From Chrysemys picta bellii (lineage: Eukaryota > Chordata > Testudines > Emydidae), in assembly GCF_011386835.1 (NCBI RefSeq), contig NC_088791.1, forward strand, positions 34,260,998 to 34,324,997: 64,000 nucleotides of DNA. The letters are read 5' to 3'. Shown one piece after another: positions 35,034 to 44,745 of this stretch; positions within the stretch are counted from its first letter, which is position 1; each line of letters opens with the position of its first letter. Below the pieces are notes generated by a model. The model did not search any database, was not told the origin of the DNA, and saw only the letters and a program-made list of their open reading frames with translations. The position numbers were made by a program, and so were the translations under genes.

Positions 35034-35230
35034 ATCACCGTCCTCTTAGGAGCTTCCTCAACTGTTGCAGGAACTACTCGGAGAAACCTGCAGATGAAAG
35101 CCTCAGTGCGCTCTCCCCACGCGAACTCCCAGGCAAACTCCTGCTGTTAGCCTCAGCTGGTTCGCTGCTGACTGCCCTTATATACCAGTCAGGCCCACTC
35201 AAGGCCCACCTGGAACAAAGCACTCCCAAT
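35034..35230 (-). promoter_or_regulatory. CR1 5' UTR / internal promoter region with TATA-like box
   Basis: This is the ~200-bp leader above ORF1. On the minus strand it contains GGTATATAAGGG (35187-35176), a TATA-like box about 145 bp above the ORF1 ATG, followed by a GC-richer transcribed part. CR1 is expected to be transcribed from an internal 5' UTR promoter. The role of this box is inferred, and the 5' edge of the element is uncertain by some tens of bases. Confidence 0.5.
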
Positions 35231-36061
35231 TTCAACTTTCCTTTTAAAATGGGGGAAAAAACAGGAAGTACTGATGTTAGTATTACTTCATTTATTAATT
35301 CATTAATATTTGGGAAGGTTCATTTGTGGTCAGAGCAACACGAGTTGGTCAGTCAGTTGATGATCAGTATTCCAGCATGAGACATGGGCTTTGAGTTTAA
35401 TTACTGTATCCAGGTTGCCAGAGTGGCAATTGCAAATGGAATATTACAATTTTAGATTTCTTTGGTTAAGGTTCATTTTTGAATAGGATTATTCTCTCGC
35501 TACTATTCATCGTCCAGTCTCCTGTGCTTGTTTAAGCACTGAACAAGGATAAACAGGCTCAGCTTCTGGAAGTTGGAGGAGAAATGATCAGTATTACAAA
35601 ATACATTGAACAAAATCTAAACTGTAGTATATTTGAACATTTCTTAACCCATCAGTGTTTACCGTGTGCATCAATAATAGAAGAATATTCAGAGATGTGA
35701 GTTTTGCTTCCTATATCTGTAGGTCAAAGACTTGTCCTGCAAAGCTTGGCATATTTCTTTGATTGGAAAATTTCCCGTGAACTGAATCTTTTCTAATTAA
35801 AATATCAACTATGCACTAATCTGCATTTTTCTACATTAAGAGAGTTCTATGTATCTGAAGGAAAACAATTTTTTACATGGCAATATATTGCTGCTTATTT
35901 TCCCCCTCTATCATTTGGTATTTCTTAACCCTCAGTTTTCTTTCCTTAAATATTTTTTCTTATTCTGTTGCTGAACAGAATCTAACTACTGTTTTTAGTT
36001 GTTTAAATAGTTTTTCAAGATCACAGCAGTCATTGTAGGTCTGTATAACTTGCATCCAAGA
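35231..36061. other. Unassigned AT-rich DNA
   Basis: Nothing recognised between the full-length CR1 and the next decayed CR1. Confidence 0.5.
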
Positions 36062-36347
36062 GTTTTAACAGAACTGGCTGAGGACCTTGTATGACCGTTA
36101 ATGGTGATTTCCAATAAGTTTAGGACACATGGGGAAGTTCCAGAAAACTCAAACAAAGCTAATGTTGTGCAATATTTTAAAAGGGTAAACAGGATGACCT
36201 GGGTAATTGTACGCTCTCTGACATCGAATCTGGGCAAGATAATGGAGCAGCTTATACAGGACTTGATTAATCAAGATTTAAAGGAGAGTAAAATAATTAA
36301 TGACAATCAACATGGGTTTATGGAAAATAGAGCCTGTCAGACTAATT

Positions 36348-36383
<36 letters not shown>

Positions 36384-37428
36384 AATGAGATTACCAGTTT
36401 GGTTGATATAATACACTTAGACTTCTGTAAGGCATTTGACTTGGTACTGCATAACATTTTAATTAAAAAACTAAAATAATATAAAATTAACATGGCACAC
36501 TTAAATGGAATAAAAACTAGCTACCTGATAGGTCTTAAAATGTAATTGTAAATGTTGAATCATCATTAAGTGAGTGTGTTTCCAGGGGGTTCCTGCAGGG
36601 ATTGTTTTTTTGGCCTATATTACTTAACATTTTTATCAATGATCTGGAAGAAAACATAGAATCATCACTGATAAAGTTTGCAGATGACAAAATATTGGGG
36701 GAATGGTAAATAATGAAAAGGCTTGGTTACTGATACAGAGCAGTCTGAATTGCTTGTAAGCTGGGCTCAAGCAAACAACATGTGTTTTAATACAGCTAAA
36801 TGTAAATGTATACATCTAGGAACAAAAATTGTAAACCATACTTATAGGATGGGGGATTCTATCCATCCCCACCTGACACCCCCATCTTTTTCAGCACCAC
36901 TGCTTTCCGGGATAATTAGCTGAACATGAGATCCCAGTGTGACACTGTGGCCAAAGGCATTTAAGGGATCTTTGGAACATCAAGTAGGTTATTTTATCTC
37001 TGTATTTGTCCAGTTCTGGTGTCCACAATTCAAGAAAGGTGTTGATAAATTGGAGAAGGTTCAGAGAAGAGCCATGAGAATGATTAAAGGATTAGAAAAC
37101 ATGCCTTATAGTGATTGAGCTCCTGGTGTCTGTCTATTTAGTTTAAGGGGTGACTTGATCACAGCCTATAAATACCTACATAGGGATCAAATATTTTAAT
37201 AATGGGTTATTCACTCTAGCAGACAATGGTATAACATGATCCAATGGCTGGAATTTTAAGCTAGACCAATTCAGACTGGAAATAATGCATACCTTTTTAA
37301 TTGTGAGAGTAATTAACAATTTATCAAGGGTTATGGGGGATTTTCCAACAATGGTAATTTTAAAATCAAGATTGGATGTTTTTTTTCTAAGAGATATGCT
37401 ATAGGGATTATTTTGGGGAAGTTCTAAG
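36062..37428 (+). pseudogene. Decayed CR1 LINE, same old subfamily as the window start
   Basis: RT fragments in broken frames: ELAEDLV, then RTHGEVPENSNKANVVQYFK, LGKIMEQLIQDLINQDLKES, KIINDNQHGFMENRACQTN (about 36101-36349), a LDFCKAFDLV-like motif A near 36420, and KFADDKILGE near 36675. A C-terminal region follows near 37010-37110. A (TC)n tract sits at 36350-36379. Its 3' end appears to resume at about 38393-38425 (ACAATGGTCCCTTTTGGCC), after two inserted blocks. Confidence 0.75.
36350..36379. repeat. (TC)n microsatellite
   Basis: About 14 TC units inside the decayed CR1. Confidence 0.97.
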
Positions 37429-38130
37429 TTGTATGTGGTAGAAAGAGCGAGCGAGAGAGAGACTGGAGCAGTGGGCCTGGTGCAAGGTCTGAGGCCTGAA
37501 CCAGAGGCAGTGAACTGAAGGCAGGCCATGTATTAAATCAGATTCTTACAAGTTCATTGCCCAGTACATGAACTTGGAAAAGTTGTTGCTAGTGTACTAG
37601 GCACTAGATATTTATGTAAATATATTTCAGCTAGTATAGATACATTGCAGTCTAGTACAAAATAAGATGGTTTGACAAAATAATGAATAGGGAGGTTGTA
37701 TCCGAGATATCAGGAACCAGGCAAGGTAGCAAACAGATGTCATGAAACATGTAAGGTGGTACATAAGTTGTTTATCCCAGTTCTTTGTCTTAGTCTATAA
37801 ATGTCGGGGTGATTTGCCTTAACCCTTTGTGTGGCCCAGGGGACAGCAGAGACTCCTGCTGCTGACTGAGCCACTCTTTGCCATTGGGCACTCACGTGTT
37901 ACTGTACCTGTAACCATGGAGCCCAGGGTACCAGGACTGTACTTGAGGGCAATAAACCTGGTTGTGTGCCTTTGTCACCAAACAGTCCCTGCAGTCTTTC
38001 TTTATGAGTAGCATCGAGGTCTGCCAAATTAGGAAGCTGAATTATTTGCTATTCGTACTGATAACTCTGGAGCTCCAAGGACAGAAGCACTGAGCAGCCT
38101 GAACAGCGTTACTGAGGCAACAACATTACA
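37429..38130 (+). mobile_element. LTR-like block (possible solo LTR)
   Basis: A roughly 700-bp block interrupts CR1 3'-end sequence. It has LTR-like signals in the right order on the plus strand: a TATA-like CTATAAATG near 37795, an AATAAA near 37951, and a T/C-rich CAGTCTTTCTTTATGAG after it. A possible start TGTATGTGG and end ...ACATTACA would give TGTA/TACA termini. No target duplication was found, so the edges and the LTR call are tentative. Confidence 0.35.
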
Positions 38131-38149
38131 GCTTTCAACACATAACATT

Positions 38150-38380
38150 CAGAGGGGTAGCCGTGTTAGTCTGAATCTGTAAAAAGCAACAGAGGGTCCT
38201 GTGGCACCTTTAAGACTAACAGAAGTATTGGGAGCATAAGCTTTCGTGGGTAAGAACCTCACTTCTTCAGATGCAAGTCACTTGCATCTGAAGAAGTGAG
38301 GTTCTTACCCACGAAAGCTTATGCTCCCAATACTTCTGTTAGTCTTAAAGGTGCCACAGGACCCTCTGTTGCTTTTTACA
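38150..38380 (-). mobile_element. Foldback PLE forming a perfect 101-bp-arm palindrome
   Basis: A 231-bp insertion flanked by a 14-bp target duplication CAACACATAACATT (38136-38149) and CAACACTTAACATT (38379-38392, one mismatch). A 28-bp head (CAGAGGGGTAGCCGTGTTAG...) is followed by arms 38178-38278 and 38280-38380. The arms are exact reverse complements around a single C at 38279. Each arm contains CTGAAGA, a stem and GAAAGC, the hammerhead-like core. The perfect arms suggest a young insertion or continuing arm homogenisation. No coding capacity. Confidence 0.85.
38288..38326 (+). ncRNA. Hammerhead-ribozyme-like core in PLE arm
   Basis: Plus strand: CTGAAGA (38288-38294), A, GTG-A-GGT, loop TCTT, ACC-CAC, GAAA (38313-38316), GC, TTAT, GC, TC. 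The seventh core position of a hammerhead may vary, so CTGAAGA is compatible. The left arm holds the same core on the minus strand. Stem I is not evident; activity is inferred only. Confidence 0.4.
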
Positions 38381-38392
38381 ACACTTAACATT

Positions 38393-38440
38393 GTGCACAA
38401 TGGTCCCTTTTGGCCTTGAAGTCTATAATGGATTCTGTTC
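38393..38440 (+). pseudogene. CR1 3'-end remnant beyond the nested insertions
   Basis: ACAATGGTCCCTTTTGGCCT followed by TGAAGTCTATAATGG is the usual 3' terminal text of the CR1 subfamily at 36062-37428. It shows that the LTR-like block and the foldback PLE entered that CR1's tail. Confidence 0.55.
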
Positions 38441-40936
38441 CTCCAAACTGATCTTTGTCTTTCTACACCACAGAGGCCCTTGGCAGCTGCGGATGGTAAA
38501 GAAAAATGTTGAGTCAGCGTTTCTGGACACAGCTAGTGTGAAAGTCAGTTTTTAAAAAAACTCCATAAAACACTCCAAAGTTTCCAACTTTTAATATGTG
38601 CCTTTCATCTTGTGGAGTCATTTACACCTGTGCACAGTTTCCATAAAATGCTCTATTCAAATTTGATAGCATTTTACAGCCACCTTGCACAGATGTAAAT
38701 TGCTCTAAGTGCAAAGCAGTGGGCAATCAGGCCTGAAGTGTTCAGTTTATCTTTTAAAATCCTCTAGAGACCCGTCCGTTCAATAGCTGTTTAGAATGGG
38801 AATATATATCTCTTATATAAAAATCTTGGGTACAAAGAGAAGAAATGCTTATGCTCCAGCTGGTTTCATCTTCAGAGACCATGAAGTAATCCACTGCAGA
38901 AAAATTAAAAGGTCTAGATGGGGCAGAAGTGGTAATGTGAAATGAAAGAGAATATCAAAGCCCTCTGTAGGTCAGTAATCAGATGTAAGAGATTGTAAAT
39001 GCCCTGTAATTTGAGGCATGTATTGTGTAGCTGGACTAACCAGTTTTTTTTTGTCCAAGCCATGATCAGCTTTTTGCCAACATGTCAACATAGTTGGCAG
39101 CACTTAATATCTCAACAAGTAAGGCTGATCAAAAAAGTGGTATTTTATGGAAAATAAATATTTGAATTAATTTCCTGTTTGTTCAGTTAAAAAAAATCAA
39201 GTCAAGATACTTTTAAACAAAATCTGGAAATTTTTGATTGAAAACAAAAATAATAATTTTTATTTTGTTGCATTTTTTGCCAAAAATGTATCTCTATGAA
39301 TTTTTTTCATCAGCTCTGCTCAACAGTTTTTCCAAAGCATAAGAAGCAGAGGACATTTACAAGAGTATTGGAGTGAAGGCTGTGGTAATAAAGCATAAGG
39401 AGCAATCTATTCTTGTTAATATTATCTCTACTCCTGCAAGTTTAGGTCCATGCAAGTCTTAATATTGAATATCTATCTAGCAACTTATTAATGTCTATAG
39501 AACAGTTAAAATGATATTAACAAAAGAACAGCTGATATAAATGTTTTATATTTTTTAACAGAACACTTTGCTCATATTAAATAATGCAGTCTAGTTTCTA
39601 TTTGTCTCTTAACATTTTGTAACTTTGTATATTATATCACTTTATTAGGAGCAGAAAAAAAATACTTAACAGAATTTTACATTTGGACAAGAATAACTGC
39701 TGTTCTTCAAATGGATTTTTTTTCCTTGTAATTGATTAAATTTCAGTTGATTCTGCACAAATATCAATGATTCATTTGATATTTTAAAGAAGTAATCTAC
39801 ATTAGTACCATGTACTGCCTCTGGCTGTGTCTTTAAAAAAAAAAAAAAAAAAGCACAGTTCAATTCCAGATCTCATAATGTCAACGTAACTGTCCATAGC
39901 TTGTCTTCTCTTCAGAATTTAAACTGTATCACCTGGATTTATTCCAGTTTGGGAATTGTGACATTTTCCTCAGGGTACCTAGGACTGAGAGCAATGTGTT
40001 ACTCCCTGCTTCCAACAAGGAGTCTTTCTTGTTGGAGCTGAGTATCTGCTCCGTGACACTGCCAGCCTTTCCGACACTCAAGCACTCTCCTCTGGATTTA
40101 TGCTAGCCATGAGTTCGCCTTGAAGATTACACTAGGTGCACCCCAGTTTCCAAGTTCTCCTAAAGTGTCCCCCTGTAGTGTCCAGCCCCTATTCACTGAA
40201 AACTCACAGAAATTACCAGGTAAGCTGTCCCCAAAGGGACAATACACACACAAACAACAGGTTACAAATAAAACATATAACATGCTTTTTATAGCCTAAA
40301 CTTAACTTTAACCAGTTAAGCCCTTGTCTAAAGAAGTCTGTTGTAATGTCTATCCAAATGTCCTTTACAGTGCTCTCAACAAAACCCTGGTTGAGATCCC
40401 TTTTTCATGAATGTAACTGTACTGTTTGATTACTCCCTAGGTGCATGGTAAAACGGGGGTCCTTTGGCATTCCTCCTATACTCCAAAGTTTGTTGTTGTT
40501 GCACTCCAGAGACAGGGGGACAACCTACTGTGGTTGAATCTCCAGCGTCTTCCCATGTTGACATCACATCCTCATGTTGACTTGGAATGCACAGATAGCT
40601 CACATTATGTTCGACTTACAATGTGTAATTTACATCAAAGATGGGGATGGTCGAATACACAGCTTTGTCTGGCAGAAAACACGTTTGTCAACTCTCCTTG
40701 GTTACGTAGTTCAAAATATTATTAATAGGTACACATAATGCTGAACACATCATCCGTACATGCATCTCTCAATTATATGAATGACCAGTGTAACACCAGC
40801 TTTCATTTTGATTCCATACAAGGGTTTATTCATGATTAATTACCATGAAAGCAGTATGTTAGCTGTAGTGAGTTTCTCAGGCCTTTTAGGAGTTGCTGAC
40901 ACAGAGTACTGAATCCTTTGCCAGTTGGCACCAATG
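38441..40936. other. Unassigned AT-rich DNA
   Basis: Nothing recognised apart from an A-rich run at about 39834-39852. Confidence 0.5.
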
Positions 40937-40944
40937 GGCCTTTG

Positions 40945-41164
40945 CAGGGCCGGCTCCAGCATTTCTGCCACCCCAAGCAAAAAGGAAAAAAAAAAAGCCG
41001 CGATTGTGATCGGCAGCGGCAATTGGGGGGGGGGGGGGGGGGGGAAAGCCGCGATCGGCGGCGGCAGTTCAGCAGCAGGTCCTTCACTCCTAGAGGGAGT
41101 GAGGGACCTGCCGCTCCCAAATTGCCGCAGGTGCTTGTTAAGCTGGTGCCTGGAACCGGCCCTG
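40945..41164. mobile_element. hAT-type MITE with poly-G core
   Basis: A 220-bp element with ends CAGGGCCGGCTCCAG and, inversely, CAGGGCCGGTTCCAG. It is flanked by a perfect 8-bp duplication GGCCTTTG (40937-40944 and 41165-41172). It contains an A-run and a G-run (about 41024-41044), and inverted CAGCAGGTCC...GGACCTGCCG words around an internal CCTAGAGGGAGTG. The apparent frames rich in Pro or Gly across it are composition artefacts. Confidence 0.9.
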
Positions 41165-41172
41165 GGCCTTTG

Positions 41173-42035
41173 CGTCACAGGAATATTAGCTTTTCAGATT
41201 TGTTCCACACTACCAAAACAGCATGTGTAACTAAGAAATAGGCAATTGTTTAGCAGGGACCCCATTGGTATATGCCACCTTCACCATGGCACATAAATTA
41301 GCCTGAAAGAACAGATCAGATAGCCTCTGAAAAAACCTTCAGAGTCCAAACCCTCAATTTGCACACAAATACTTATTGTTGGAAGGCTTCAAATTCGTGC
41401 ATGGTTCTCCTTCCTACATCTTATTCTGTAGGGCTTTATCTTTTATCATAATTGAAACGATAGCCTCCTGACCTGGAGAAGAGGATTTCAGCGCAAACAC
41501 TCTTAAGTCCTCTTCCTGCCTTCCTAATATTTGTACTTTCATATTTTCTCCCATTGTGATCAGAGAGTCCTATTTACTGTCTAAACACTTCTATTTTATT
41601 TATTTTTACAATAAATCCATGCTTGCAGACATTACAGTTTTCAGTTCAGCAATGCTTGTATCTGTCTTCTTTCCCTGTGAAATAATTGCTGAAAGAGTGT
41701 CAGAAGATATGGTGCCATCTTGATCAGTTGAAAGGAGTATTCATTCAACACAAGAATCACTCCCTTGAGTACTTTATCTTGCCCCATGCACTGCAAGTTA
41801 ATTACCTCATCTAGATTTTCAACAACAAGCTAGATTGGTGCATCAGCAACAAGCTAGATTGGTGCATCAAGACTTAATTTAAGCTAAGCACTGCTGTGCA
41901 ATGATGCCACCCTGAATAGAGTTTTGTAGAAATTATTTTTAAAAAATAGAAGGATCAATTATGAAAATGAGAACTGGAAAGAACATGTATAATGAGTCCA
42001 GTAGCATTAACACTTTCCAAAAATCCTTATATTAT
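41173..42035. other. Unassigned DNA
   Basis: Nothing recognised. A short tandem duplication (CAACAAGCTAGATTGGTGCATC) occurs at about 41821-41866. Confidence 0.5.
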
Positions 42036-42238
42036 GGAAGGCAGTATAGCTTAGTGAGTAGTGCACTGGACTGAGAGTCAGGAGACCTGGGTTCTATTAC
42101 TGGCACTGGCCTGGTGGGTGATCTTGGGCAAGTCAGTTTGCTGCTCTGTGTCTCAGTTTCCCCATCTGTAACATGTCTGCTGACCACCTTTGTAAAGTGC
42201 CTTGAGATCTATTGGTGAAAAGTGCTAAGTATTACTAT
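42036..42238 (+). repeat. MIR-type SINE, well preserved
   Basis: It follows the MIR/CORE-SINE order closely: GCAGTATAGCTTAGTGAGTA, GAGTCAGGAGACCTGGGTTC (with the B-box-like GGTTCTATT), GATCTTGGGCAAGTCA, CTCAGTTTCCCCATCTGTAA, TGTAAAGTGCCTTGAGATCT and AAAAGTGCTAAGTATTA. The A and B box region shows the tRNA-derived head. Confidence 0.85.
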
Positions 42239-42406
42239 TTCATTCTTTTTTGTGGGAACTTTTAACCATGGTGATCAGCTGAGGCTATTTCCAGTCTGGC
42301 AGAGGTGGCAAGATGGGGTAACATAAATGCAAATTAGTGGACAAAAGTTCACTATGGTTGTCAGGAAACATTTTGATGCTCAGAAGTATATGTATATAGA
42401 TATATA

Positions 42407-43170
42407 CATAAACTCCTTATTTAAAGTCGTCCTGGTTGCAGCTAGCTGGTGTGGGGGCTTGGAAGCAGGGTAGACCGGCAGCTCCCTATCAGCTCCCCAC
42501 TACCCTAAGTTCCCTGTGCAGCAGCTGTCTGCAGTTCAGCTGTATCCCTCCCCGCACTGCCATGTGCTGCTCCTGCCCTCTGCCTTGGAGCTGATCCCCA
42601 AGACTCCTGCGTGCTGTGTGCGGGGGGTGGGAAGAAAGAGGGGGGCTAATGTCAGGGTGTCCCCCTCCCCCTGCTGCTGCACCCCACTTACCCCATCTTC
42701 CATAGAGCACGGGGGACAGACCACAACTCAGGACAGAGGGAGCTTGCAACAGCTGTCTCTCAGCAAGCTGATCTAATTAACAAGGAAGTGTACTTAAGGG
42801 AAATGCGCATATCACTCCCTCCATTCCTGCTGCTTTGTGTAGAGAGAGAGTTAACCCTTGAGGGCTCAGCCAATGGCTAGTTCATCATTTAGCAGTAAGG
42901 GAAATATCCCACCCTCTGACTCCTCCACCTCAACCATGCTTCACAATCATCATCACCATGTACCAGTATTAAATTGTTTGTTTAAAACTTATACTGTGTG
43001 TGTGTGTGTTTATATATATAATCTTTTGTCTGGTGAAAAAAATTTCCCTGGAACCCAACCCCCCGCCATTTACATTAATTCTTATGGGGAAATTGGATTC
43101 GCTTAACATAGTTTTGCTTAAAGTCGTATTTTTCAGGAACATAACTACAACGTTAAGTGAGGAGTTACTG
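42407..43170. mobile_element. Tc1/mariner-derived element, about 0.76 kb, non-coding
   Basis: The right end, read inversely, is CAGTAACTCCTCACTTAACG and the left end is CATAAACTCCTTATTTAAAG: inverted repeats with decay. Both sit next to TA (42405-42406 and 43171-43172). Inside the right end is ACTTTAAGCAAAACTATGTT and CCAATTTCCCCATAAGAATT (inverse). The core is GC-rich on the left with a (TG)n/(TA)n tract at 42992-43020. No transposase frame remains. Confidence 0.65.
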
Positions 43171-43892
43171 TAATGTATGAAAAATCACCATCCAGGTAAG
43201 AATTCTGAGGATAAGCTCTCTTTCCAGTTCAGCATTTAACTCTGGAGCATAAGATTTGAATGTGCTTTAAATATTTACTTCAGAAGAAACCAACCATCAT
43301 AGTCTGTATAACTGATACTCTTTTTGTCTTGCATCTGTTGTACATATTGATCTTTTGAGCAGAGATGGGCCAAGACAGTGGGATTTAGACCCTGATTGGG
43401 ACCCCTTCTATATTATAATTTGGAGTTAGGATTTTTGTCCACCCCTGAAAACACTTTGGACCAGACCATGCAAGCAAAATAGGTGCAAATCTTACAAGAA
43501 TAATTGTCTTCATGATGCCTCTATGCCTCCCTCTCACTTCAACCACAGAACTCTATCACTCCCCTGCCCAAGTCTCTTTTTAGAAATCTTCTGTATGTGT
43601 GAAGTTTCCAGCTTCTAGGCCTTCTTCTCTTCTTGGCATCTTCATAGGACGCTGGCTGCCTTTCCTCCACCCCACTGGCTTCAAAGATACAGTCAGGTTA
43701 GTCGCTTGTTCTAAGTGTCGTGTGAGGGATCTTCAGAGATCACTGTAGAATAGAGACAACAGAGACTGCAGTAAGGAAAAGATTGTGACTCTCCTCTGTG
43801 CTGTATGTGATGGAAAGTGCCAGGCACATTACCAACCCCAACAAGACACCTTGCTATTGGCAAGGGATGGAGTGGCAGAAATAGAAGGTTTG
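43171..43892. other. Unassigned DNA
   Basis: Nothing recognised. Confidence 0.5.
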
Positions 43893-44083
43893 GGCCCAGA
43901 TTTTTAAAGGCATTTAGGTATTGCTCCACCTGTGTTGCAATGTTTAACTGACTTAGGAGCCTAAGTCTCACTGACTGACTTATCTCATTGACTTTCAGTG
44001 AGACTTAAGCTCCTAAGTCAAGTCAGTTAGGCATTGCATTGTTGACTGAAGCAATGCCTAAATGTCTTTTAAAATCTTGGGCT
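43893..44083. repeat. Old palindromic repeat, about 190 bp
   Basis: The left half (GCCCAGATTTTTAAAGGCAT, TTAGGAGCCTAAGTCTCACT) returns inverted in the right half (AGTGAGACTTAAGCTCCTAA, AATGCCTAAATGTCTTTTAA). It folds into one long imperfect hairpin around CTTATCTCATTGACTT. It looks like an old palindromic DNA-transposon relic of amniotes. Confidence 0.65.
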
Positions 44084-44124
44084 TTAGCTCTTACTTAGGT
44101 AAAACTGAGGAGAGTAATAATAGC

Positions 44125-44745
44125 TATTTCACACTTCATTCATGGCCTCCAAAGAGCTTTACAAAAGTATTATCCCCTGTAGAAGTCTCGGCCGAGATTC
44201 AGCCTTCAGCGGGTCTGTGGGGTATCCCACCGCCTCGCTCTGGTCCGCCGTCAGTCCTGGTCCAGTGGTAGTGTGGGACAGCAAATACACGGTTAGGGGC
44301 TCAGGCTCTTAAGCAGGGGCGGAGCCAATAGTTCAGGAAAAGCCCCGGGCCCTCAATCAGGGAGGGGCAGCAACCATGCAGTCTGGAGGTCAGGCCCTCA
44401 AGCAGGCCTGCCTGCTGTCTCCCAAGCGGGAGCTCGGCCACAGACGTCTGCTCTCTCCGCCGGCTTGTTCTCCACTGAGCTCTGTAGGTGGGCTTTTATA
44501 CTTCCGGGTCGGCGCCGTGACCTCTGAGGAGCGGGCAGCGGACCCGGTGGCTCCACCCACATTGGTGTTAGGGGAGGTTCGGCCCTCAGCGAGGCTGTGG
44601 GGTATCCCACCGCCTCGTTACATCCCCATTTTACAAATGTGGAAACTCAGATACTAAGAAATTTAAGTAACTTACTCCAAGGTCAAAGTTAATGGCAGAG
44701 GTAAAAACTGAACATAAAATCAGGTGTTCAGGTTCTGATTCTGGT
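44125..44745 (-). repeat. MIR-like SINE relic split by a solo LTR
   Basis: The left piece (44125-44177, ending TATTATCCCC) and the right piece (44623-44745, TCCCCATTTTACAAATGTGG, AAACTCAGATACTAAGAAAT) join into the reverse of a MIR-like SINE (ATTATCCCCATTTTACAAAT). The LTR at 44178-44622 separates them. Confidence 0.65.
44178..44622. mobile_element. Solo LTR with 5-bp target duplication
   Basis: A 445-bp GC-rich block begins TGTAG and ends TTACA (TG...CA termini), flanked by TCCCC at 44173-44177 and 44623-44627. This is the signature of an LTR retrotransposon reduced to one LTR by recombination; a Ty3/gypsy or retroviral-type origin cannot be told apart here. A TATA-like CTTTTATACTTCC lies near 44494. 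Near each end is a related ~41-bp block sharing CTGTGGGGTATCCCACCGCC (about 44195-44236 and 44577-44617), an internal direct repeat. No coding capacity. Confidence 0.75.

Larger units (their letters stand above)
31037..35230 (-). mobile_element. Full-length CR1 LINE with both ORFs open
   Basis: This is a complete-looking CR1 of about 4.2 kb. From its 5' end (plus-strand right) it has a ~200-bp 5' UTR, ORF1 (35033-34026), a 44-bp gap, ORF2 (33981-31132), a short 3' UTR and tandem octamers (TTCTATGA on the minus strand) at about 31037-31063. All other CR1 copies in the window are truncated or frameshifted. The absence of stops over about 1,280 codons suggests recent insertion. CR1 usually leaves no clear target duplication, and I find none. 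Confidence 0.93.

Noticed and set aside
35034..35380. Plus-strand continuation of a 223-codon open frame ending near 35380
   Set aside because: Its first two-thirds are antisense to CR1 ORF1 and the 5' UTR; the tail has no recognisable content.
40836..41241. Overlapping open frames of about 100 codons on both strands
   Set aside because: They run across the ends and the poly-G core of a MITE with a perfect 8-bp target duplication.
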